From contig SMMW01000554.1 of NCBI GenBank assembly GCA_004794655.1, forward strand, positions 12,502,501 to 12,566,500: a stretch of 64,000 nt of DNA, read 5' to 3'. The first letter of the stretch is position 1. Every line of letters starts with the position of its first letter. The position numbers and the translations under genes are program-made. Source of the stretch: Marisa cornuarietis (Eukaryota; Mollusca; Gastropoda; Architaenioglossa; Ampullariidae). The notes under the pieces are model-generated. The model was given only the letters and a program-made list of their open reading frames with translations. It ran no database searches and was not told the DNA's origin. Shown one piece after another: positions 34,242 to 45,285 of the stretch.

Positions 34242-35911
34242 ACGTACAAAGGTAAGTAACCGAGCAAGAGCACTTCTCGACCAGATATTACTGCGAATTA
34301 GCACTTGGTCGACATTCGATACTTCTCCAGCTTTCCTAAACGCCAGGACATATTTCTTTGTCTTAAGCCAAGAGGATAATTACTTGGAGAACAAACACTT
34401 GAGAAAAAGTCGGAGCGCTTGAGTTAGACAACTATAAGGCAAAGGACTGGGATAGCGCCGGTATCCGTGTCGCCGGGGGAGCAGTTGTAACTCTCTGGAT
34501 GTGGTTAGTGGAGCGAGTAGGGAAATAACAGGAACAAACCTGGACCATCGTCATCTGCTGTAAAAGGAGTTCACAGTTACACTTAGTGTAGGGAAGCGTC
34601 AGCAATGATTGTGGCAGACACCCAACCTTTCAGTAATCAACGAGAACTACGAGAAGAGAAAGGGGAGGCCGGACACAAAAGGGCTGACGCCACGTGAGAC
34701 AGTGGCGGAACACCCACAAGACCAGTAGCAGCTGAAACCACTGCGGCAGAAGCAGAAGAGTGCCAAGCAACCTAAAGCTTAACGCAAGACAAGCAGGGAC
34801 GTCACACAAACATGAGATTCATGAGCTTTGTCTTCAGGCATCGTAGATAGGAATGCAACGGGATCAACAGCAGACGACGGAGACCGGTAGACTTGCAGAA
34901 GGTGAAATGGACTGAAATTCACAACAGACGGGTGCTGCAAGCGACAGTCTCGGGTACAGATCCCAAAAACCATAAGTCTGATAAGCCAGGACCTTGTTGC
35001 GGCAGGGCGAGAACATCTCGATTGGGCGTCTGCCAGTAAGCTCAGAATCACAAGGAGTGTATAAGGTGCGAACGGCAAAATCACAAGAAGACGCTCGGCA
35101 GAAGCCGCAGATGAAGAAGAGGCAGAAGCGACGGACCATACAGTCAGGCAGGAGCTTGGCAATGGAATGTCTGCAAGCAAACGCAAGATCACAACTACTT
35201 GTGAAGATACGGGATATCTGGCGTCTCAGCGTGCAAACGGAAATGAAAATGGAAACGTCATCAAAATATGTGCTGGTGCTGTGGCAGGTAGTCCCCTGTG
35301 GCACGCCGCCGGAAGAAACTGAGGAGGGCAAGTACACCTGGAGTCTGCGTACCTGGCTGTCATCTGAGGAGAAATCCAGCTGTTTTAGAATCACGTGAAA
35401 AATGTTTTATAATGAGTTTTACGGCATTTACCACATGCTAAGTATCTGGGAGTTAAAGACGTTTACACAAGAAGTTATTAATGTCGCGCTATAACTGATG
35501 TTTAATTTACAGACTCTTGATACTGTACAAAAGTAAAACACAAGAAAGGCAGTTACTTTTTTTCTTTTTTAAATTGAATCCTCTCGTCCAGAAATGTCAT
35601 GTTGTTCTTGATGTACGTCTTCATTGCCCTCAGCACGAGACAGGCGATCAGAGCAGCTGTAATGCGATCCTTGTGGCAACATAAATCATTACCATTAGTT
35701 TAAATTTTTCATAAGTAAAGTAAGCCACATGTTTTTGTACAGTTTTTGGACACAGTCTAGAAAGATTTTTTATAACTTCCATCTCTACTGCCATTTTAAC
35801 CATCACCGCTATCACTCGGGATAATCCATCTTCCCTTCGTCTCTTTTCTTGTCCTTATGTGGTGTTGAAGGCAATTTCATAGCTACTTTAAAAGTGCACT
35901 CACAAGTCAAT

Positions 35912-35955
<44 letters not shown>

Positions 35956-38607
35956 TAATCAATTCTGTTATTTTTAGACCATTTACCTCCATGACCTTTA
36001 GAAGGAATCGTGCCATCTCAAATTTGGAGCTTAGTACCGCCCATAGAAACAGCAACAATTCCGAGTGTTTGAAAAGCTTTTCTGTTAACAATTTAGAGAA
36101 ACAAAACTAACACTAACTAAACAAAGTATATTATAGCATTAAGAGCACTTATTCATAAACAAAATTATTAGACATTAGGTTTCATTATCTAGGAACTTTA
36201 CCGAAATTCATCAGCACAATCAGACGGATTTTATAAACTTTTTTTTACTTCGGCACAGAAATTGTATCCTGCCATTTAGATTCGAAATTTTTTGGATTCC
36301 TCTGAAAATTTGCATACCAGGCGAGTTCTCTCTGTCAAAGAGCAAGCAGCGAGGTGGATCCTGAGAAAAAAAAGCAGAAAATGCAAAAACTATGAAAAGG
36401 CATTAACAAAACTCAACCGAACACCAAATCTTGACAATTTCTGTAGTTAAAGAAATATAAAGGGCGCGTTCGCTTGTAAAATTTATTTTAAATTAGTTGT
36501 GTATCCCATTGTAAAGCCGTTTATTCATTGCTTGTTCTTTTTCTTTAATAATTCACCATCTTCTCTTCTCTTCTATTCTTGATTAATCGGTAAGCTCCAA
36601 ATGCAGCTTAATTAGATATTGAGGTTTATTCATCTCTTGGTATGTTTCTTAACTTTCTGAATTTGTCTTAACTAGTTTTCAAATAACAGGCTAGTTTAAA
36701 CTGTAAAGCAAACATTTTAAAGTGGTAAATATGTGAGAACTATGTTTATATAAACATCCGACTTACTGTTTTATTACTTGGGTCTTGCAAACTGTGGAAA
36801 TACGAAAGTTAATTTTTATTTTGTACTTTCATACCTTACTCTGCAATAAATGGATATACACAATACACACTTTTCTATGGTGTATATTGTTTTCTACTTG
36901 TGTTAGAACTAATATGCGTTACATGAGTATATGTGTGTATGGTCATTTTCATTCTTGGTACGTTTAAAAAGTAGCCGTCTTCTTTATATTCTTTGTGTTC
37001 GCGTGTTGGATCAGTAGGTATGTGCACGTGCGTGCAATGCAGTTTTTCTGTTACTGATAAAAGCAACAAAACCTCTAAATATTTTAGACAAACGAGTACA
37101 GATCATGCTATTTACCTCTTTTTCTTCGTGGATCCTTCACAAAGAAACCCGATAAATTTTTCCTATGAAAGAAAGAAATATTCATGATAGTGACACACAT
37201 CTTTTCGCTCATTTGTTTTCAATGACATTTATAAATATTAAATTTAAACATTATAGAAACATCTTAGCGCACCCAGACACTCAGTTGCATGTAAACACCG
37301 TGAGTTGATTAAGCTACTTCATACTTAACTTATTTTTCTTCATTTTACTTTATGACATAACACTAGTAATTTTTATCGCAAACGGATAGAGTAGCATGTC
37401 TTCCTTTAAAACGGTGGATATCTAATTTTAGAGTCTGGTAACATTTTAAGCTAAAGGTATTGTGCTTCATATTCTTGACAGAACTGCTGATCGTACACTA
37501 ATAGATTATAAGATGGGAAAGAAAATATTTAAACTCCTACGGGAATGTGTTGGGTTTTTTTTAAGTATTGTCTAATGGTCTGTGGCTTTTCCAACTGACA
37601 CCACTCGAAAGCCTCACATTATCAGGGATTAAAAGTAAACATTGGAATCCAAGAAAAGCAAAAGATACAAAAATTTACAGGGTATCGTGAATAATTAACG
37701 AGATCTTGAAGATTACCTTGATTACTAGTGGATTTTTCAAAAAACACAATTATGCTACTTGAAATATAAATGAGATTTTAATAAAACACTAGCGTAAACT
37801 CTCCATGGCGTCCAACGTTTTAGAACATTTTACAATATTTAGAACATTTGAAAATCGTAAGCACCTTGTCAACTTTCTCCGGATATTCATGAACCTGAGT
37901 CCCACTGCATGAGCAGCATGGTGAAGATGAGTTCTGAAAAATGTATCGAGACAGTTTTCACTAAAACACCAAACTTTATGGGAAACTGTTTCTTACTTTT
38001 TTTTATTTTTCCTCTTTCGCCTGACATTTGAAAGAAAACCTAAGATTTAATAATCAGGAATTCTTTCTTGAAAAGCGAAAAAGTATTTATAATAATGCAG
38101 CCGTAATAATCTCATCGTGATGTTAGCAATATTAGTGTCTGGCAAAGTTTAACCATCACAGGTTTAAGCTCCGTAACAAAAACATCACCAAAGCAACTAT
38201 TTCAGTTATTATCACCCCAACTATTAAGCATTAACTATTAACTATTATCACTACCAATATTAGCTTAGTAGCTACTCTCGTCAAACTATTAGATACCTGG
38301 TAGTTTGCAAAGTCGAATATATCATCCAGCAGAGAACTAAACATAGCAATCACACAATGCATGCTCGTATCCTGTATCAACACAAAATAAGTCAAGTATT
38401 TTCAAGTTAAGATCAGCAATGTCATTCCATTTATGAAAAAAAAAACTTACGCTTATGTATACACCTAGACAATGGCTGACTAGGTAAAACACATTCACTT
38501 TAAATTCAAATTTAAACGCATATTCAGTGTTAAGTTTGTGAAAAGAAAAGTAAATAAATAAAAAAAGCATAAAACAACCTACCAACAAAACATCATCAAC
38601 AACACAT

Positions 38608-38681
<74 letters not shown>

Positions 38682-41600
38682 AGAATCTTTTGACATCAAA
38701 AACACATACGCACAAAAAGTTAGAATATATAAATACAAACCTTGCTTGATTCGGAATACACTGTAGCTCCTCTGTTCAAAATTGTATAACACACATACAC
38801 GCACGCACGCACGCACGCACACAGAAACGCGCAAGTGTACATATAAATACTTTTAGAAGAAATAATGCCTAAAAATACTTACATGTGCACACAAATTTAG
38901 ATCATATATATATATATATACATACACAAACCTTTTTTGCTTCATGAGACGTCTCGCGTCTTGATGTCTTGACAAGTACCTACACAACACAGTGATTAAA
39001 AACAAAACTTACCAATTGTTCGTGTCTGTTTCAAAGATTTTAGATAGAAACAAATTTTTACTCGTTACCCTCACCCTTTTTCCGCTTTTTGGTACTTTCC
39101 TACTCGTCTTCCGTTGCAGAATCACGATATTCTCAGTTCTTGTTACTCGATTCCTCTTTGTGTTTACTCTATTTGTCTTTTATTCGTCGTCAGTGCTGTT
39201 TATTCTTCCGTCCGACGTTTACTGTCCATGTTGCCCATGTCTCATTCTTGTTTTAAGCGCTAAGAGCATACTCCTAAAGAGTAAGAGTATGGGCTATGCA
39301 AATACTTTTATTATTATTATTATTATTTCCGTCATCTAATAATAGCCCCAAAATGTCATGTTTTCTTTTTCTTGTCAGAAGTGGAAAGCAGTCTATAGAC
39401 CTTATTAGTAGTCACCGTTAGCAAAGCGAAAAACAAGAAATCAACTTTTCAAATAACTCGTCAGTAATTAATAAATTAAGACACTTAAAGAGTATACAGC
39501 ATGTAGTTTTGTTCATGTTTAGTTTTGTGTGTTTAGATGTAAAATAACCTATGTGTGTTTCTATGTCGGTTGCAAAGGACCCAATACACTCCACAATATC
39601 AAGTATATATCAGCTTCAAATTGTTTTTAAATGGACTGCTAAATAATGACGGCATTGATAAACAAAATATGTTTTAAATAAGTGGAAACCATCGAAAATG
39701 AAATATCTGCTACATAAACTCAAAAGGTACCTTACCTGCTCATATAGATCTGTCAGGTTATCTTCTGTCAGAAATGTTTGCAGGGAAAAGACGTTTTCCA
39801 GAAGAAAATTTACAAAATTAGTCTCCTGGTCAATCAAGGCTTTCTTCATCATTTCGGCTAAGAATATTTTTTGCTGCTCTGTCTCCTAGAAATTAATAAC
39901 ACATAAAAGTGAATTTACTGAAGCTAAGAGAAGAAAAGACTGCAAGTTAAAAACATCAGTATTTTTCAGGTCATAGGAACGTTTTCTTTTAACTAGTCCC
40001 AAGTTTTAACTCTATGTTCAATGTACGTGCTGCAAAAATAGCCTGTAAGGCCACTAGATATCTCTAACACTTGAACCCAAGGTGACAGGTAGGGAATCAG
40101 TAAGGAGAGGTGCACAAAGGTCGCTAGGCGATAAGTAGACGGCTAAAGAGAATATTTTATCAATATTATAGTATCCATGTAGCGCCTAACAATTTGTGCA
40201 CCTGGCATCGAGGTGCTTACACCTAGCAATACAAGCCTTATTAGCTTTCATTACATCTGCCCATCAAAGGAGATGTTAAAATTAATATTCACCTTGAAAG
40301 TTTTAGATAACGGGATTCAGTAAAACTGTCAAAGTTCTAAGATGATAGCTATGGACTAGAGATGCATTGCTACCTCTAGAGTATCTTTTAATTATGTAAC
40401 AATCTCAGAGCTTGTGTTACAACAATCCCCTGTTTTGTCTTTGGTCTATAGTGGTACATGGATATTGTATTGGTTTATGCACTCTTAGGTGGCACAAAAC
40501 GCTTACCTCAAAGAACGGATCATCCGAAACAGTCTTCATGGCAAGTTTATAATCAAGCCATGACCTTGCTATTTGAAGTTTTTCTTCGCTACTAGCTGAG
40601 AAAAAAGACATTTATGCGTTAAAAAGAATGACAGAAAATTAGCTGGCCTCGAAAACTCTGTGCTAATTAGCCTTTAGCGCTTTAAAATGGCGATCTTTTA
40701 CTCATTTTAGTCACCAAAAACACATAATAGCCGTAAGATGGAACTTTAGAAAACCATTGCACAAACAATATTATATTTAAGGAGAAACATAAAATGAATG
40801 AGCGATAGAAGTTCTCTACATTCGTAGACTGGAGCTACCAGGACGTGTGACATTTTTAACATTGTTTATACAAACTGTTTAGAGGAGTGTGAATTTCTAT
40901 AAGAAACATGCAGAAGCCTAGGTAAGTTGTGTTAATAGCTGCTTAATTTAGGTACCTATTGTACTCTCAGCATAATTTTCCGTCTCAGAATTGGCTAGAT
41001 TTTCTGTCTTCCGACAGTTTGTTCGTTTGCGGCGGTGTGTTGGGTAATATGGGCTTGTAGGAGTGGACAAGTCTAAGCAGTGATCACTACTACTATTGAA
41101 GTTCTTGCTACTTTGCCACCACCATTTTTTTTTTCATTTTGCCGTTTCTGAAATAAGAGCGCATTCATGCTGGCTATGCGATCGAACAACTCAAATTGTC
41201 CGAGATTTGTTATAAGAATTTTAAGTTCTTTGCAATATTTCTTTTTTGTGTTCTGATATTTAATTCAAATTTCTGTTATATCTTTTTGATGTATTATTTA
41301 GGGTGACTGAGCAGTTAGAATTAGTAAATACAGTCACAGTTGGTATGACCATTGACCACTAATCTCACTACAGAATAGCATAAACGCGGTCTGTAAGTCA
41401 CTTTGCAAAAAAAAAAAAAATGTAAGACCTTTTCATCACGAAGGGTATACCTGCATTTGTGTTGTCCCGGCTGGACTACTAAAGCACTCTGTTTGTTGGC
41501 CTTTCCAACAGCCTGCTTGACAATCTTCAAAAAGTACAAAATAGTACTGCCCTCACTGTCTTACGTAAGCCCACATCCGGTCACGTGACATCGCTCTTCC

Positions 41601-42065
41601 GTGTACTGCAGCCAATCGCTGTGGAAAGGCCTTACCAGCTTGAGGGAACTCGCACCTTGTATTTGTGGTTTTCTACGTTAATCTGTTGAGACTTTCGTGC
41701 TTATTATATGACTGTTTCTTTGTCACTGAGTTCAGCTGTTTGCTTGTTTGCGGCCATTTTGTTGTCGTCTTCTATTCCCGCATCCACTGCCACCCTCCTC
41801 TCTTTATCAAACATTCAACAAATGTTTTTAAACCTAATTTAAACGTTTAGCCGCCCTGTGTATGTGTAAGAAAAAGTTTCTAATTTGACACTGAATATGA
41901 CTGCTCCCTAAGAGGGAGCTAGGCAGATCCTGGAGGTACTGCAATACCATTTATTGCCTTGTAGCAGGATACGTGAACAAAAAGAAAAGGATGCTCAGAA
42001 AGGGTCAGTGATAAAAAATAAACTTGAAAAACTCAAAACAGCAACAACAAAAATGATTATTTTGA

Positions 42066-42118
<53 letters not shown>

Positions 42119-43813
42119 GCAACAAGGTTCTTATTTTCTGAAGTGATCTTACTTGCTTGACACAGTGTATCCAAAATCACCTGGTATAGGTGTTCACCAC
42201 TTGTAAAATCAAAGACACTACTTCGATGAGGTCCATTTTTGTTGAAAATTTGTTCAACCTCTGAAACCTGTAACCCGTGTTTACCACTGAAAACGAGAAT
42301 TATCAAAATTGGAAAATCGTAACCAGGCTTGAATATTAAAATATTATAGAACTGTAAGAATCCTTTCATTATATGAAATAATTTTCTGTTAAGGGTGCAA
42401 CTTCACCTTATTAGTCTTTACACTATTTTTTCAGATATTCCATGAGATAGCTTAACCTATCTTTATCAACAAGATCACGTTTGAAGTATATGGCAGTAGA
42501 ACAATAGTGAAAAAAAATCTCAGTCTTTGGTATAGTCATTCATTTCAAGTGTACTAGATTTAACTGAATTAATAAACATAAATGAGATTTGGTCACGTTC
42601 GCTTCTATCTGTTCGTCTGATTACTTTAATTTTTATAAGGTTCTTTGTTTTTTAGTTTTACGGGGTTTAGAGCCGCTTTTATTGCCCAGTCTTTACTATG
42701 CTGGCATTTACTAAAGTGGGGCTGTAAACTACTAATAGGGCTGTTTATGGAAATGAAGTTGAGACCATTTCTCTAAAAGATTAATCATGCAAGTCATGGG
42801 TACACACATTTTTAATGTACGATACATTACCACGTGCATCCATTCTGATTTTGAGAAGATTTTTCGATCAATGGGGCCAGACAGTCTGCCAGTCCTCCAA
42901 GACCCTATTGACATTTAATGAACGGTCAGTAATGCAGAAATTAAAATATTCATAAAAATCAATCATTGAGATCACTTAGCGACAGGAGTTAACAAAAGAA
43001 TTCTACAACTTTACCAAAAATGCTGTGTATTAAAGTCTATCACATTCCTTTGAGTATCGGAAACAATAACTACTTTCAAGTCTCACATTTTTTAATTCCC
43101 ATTTGAAACATGTCCCGGGAAGTGAACACTACTTAAGCTTAACCCACAATCTAATCCTACATGACTAAAATATTCCTAGCAACTGAAAACAATGTAACAA
43201 CTTAAAACAACTAGCAACTTTGGTGAGAGCTGGACTATCGGTGTAATTTTCATTCATGTCATCCAAAACCACACATGAAAACACATGGACGCATCACCAC
43301 ACTCTGCTTTCTTTATGTTTCTGCATATGAGTTTTTTTTTCTTTGTATTTTTTTCTGTCTGTATGTCTACAAGCCAGCATGTCTGTGTATGAAATATGAT
43401 TTGTGGGCTGCTCGCCCAATCAGGCCTTCTAGTGAATATGGGCATCTATCTCAACTATTCAACATTTTGTAAAAGTTGTAAAATACTTTACCTTAATGAT
43501 TATTATGGGTATTTCGACAGACACGGCCTCTCGAACAGCCTCCACCATGTTGGAAGCCTCATTGACCAGCAGTAGCACAATCTTTGATTTGCTATTTTCT
43601 GACCAACAAAAAAATATATAAATCATTCACCCTTTCCTAGTAAACAGCTTTTCTCTAAGCCTTTTCTTTGATTCATAAATTAGCTGATTTCAGATTTCAC
43701 ATCCAAAGCACCCAGATATCACAAGTAAAATGTACATACAATTCAAAGCACATTACATCAACATACAGCTAATATGTTACTTAGGCATAAAAATACATTC
43801 AAATTGCATTTTA

Positions 43814-43906
<93 letters not shown>

Positions 43907-45200
43907 AACCTATTTGTGACGCTGCCATGATCATCGACAGCAACATTACCGACACCGCAGCTTTAGTATTCAATCCTATTACAGCTAAAAGAGAATAACA
44001 AGAAATCTGTGCACCAACTTGCTATTTCACTCTGCTCCTTAGACGTTGAGTTAATAGTCATGTCTTGGGTTCTGCAATCCACCTCGTACAGGCCAGTCCC
44101 CTGATTTACAGATGGAAAAAGCAGTACAGGAGCTTGCAAAATGTGTGCTGGGTGCGGACCGAAAGAAAACCGGTACACTGAATTCGTGCGTAACAAAATC
44201 ATTTTACACCGTGTGTTCACACTGATCTAAAGTTGTTGAATAGACCCTGAGAGTATGCTGTAGTAGTATACTGAACCCATCACATAGCCTAAGACTCGTA
44301 ATATCATTATGAACAGTTTGAGTACCCATAAGAAACCACCGATTATCAACGCTAATAAGATATGTCGAAGCGGAGATAAGAACCCGCACCAAATTCACAG
44401 CAAGTGATGGGGATCACCAAAAAGTCAGAAATTCAACTCTGGCTGTCTGTGAAGGGAACTAACTATTATTGATAGAAGTACAGAAAGTCGGCATGGTTAA
44501 AATAGCTCTCTCTCTCTCTCTCTTTGACTTGGTTTTTGTAAAAAGGAGATTTCTTAAAGCCATTGATACAGTCTTTTATTTACTATTGATGCGCAGCATT
44601 TTCCAATCACGCTTACAAAGTAGATGCTCTGTAGTTGCTAGGAAACTCGCGATCGCCTTTCTTATAAACGGCCACAATTATAGCTTCCTTCCACATATCC
44701 GGATATTGCCGGACCCGTTGAAAGCATTTGCAAGATATTAATTGATAAGTCACTTTAAACAAATTTTCAGGCCGAAGACTCTCTTACTTCTGAAGTATAT
44801 TACACAGGTTTTGATAATCCGCCAGCAAAAGAGCATTTTTTTCATTTTTCATTTTTCATTTTTCATTTTTTTTTCTTCTGTCGTCAAAACATCGACATAC
44901 CTCGATCATGACTACAGCTCACCCTCTATATGTAGAACTCGAACTCAACAGTTTATTGACTTAAGCCCCTTCCAGCTATTGTCATTATACATGTGGAAAG
45001 AGCGAGAGAAAAGCACTGGAAAAAAACATTAGGACCAAAAAATGAAACTGGTTGTCATTATTCCAGTGCTCACTTCAGCAGACCCGAGCAGTCCAAACTC
45101 CCTCCAGGCGCTGTCCGTGTAAATAATTGTGTCTATCGACAGAAGAAACCATCCAGTGAAGGATATAAACATAATACAGATTAGTTAGAATATCTTTAAC

Positions 45201-45285
<85 letters not shown>

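Noticed and set aside
34994..35398. 134-codon plus-strand frame
   Set aside because: No recognisable motif, no splice context, and an equally long frame on the other strand; base composition alone can explain both.
37116..37162. 47-bp exon-like piece encoding FIGFLCEGSTKKK (minus strand)
   Set aside because: Inclusion would shift the frame between exons 13 and 14, which are already in phase.
38730..38765. 31-bp exon-like piece encoding RSYSVFRIKQ (minus strand)
   Set aside because: Good splice sites, but its length breaks the phase between TRPM exons 11 and 12, which join correctly without it.
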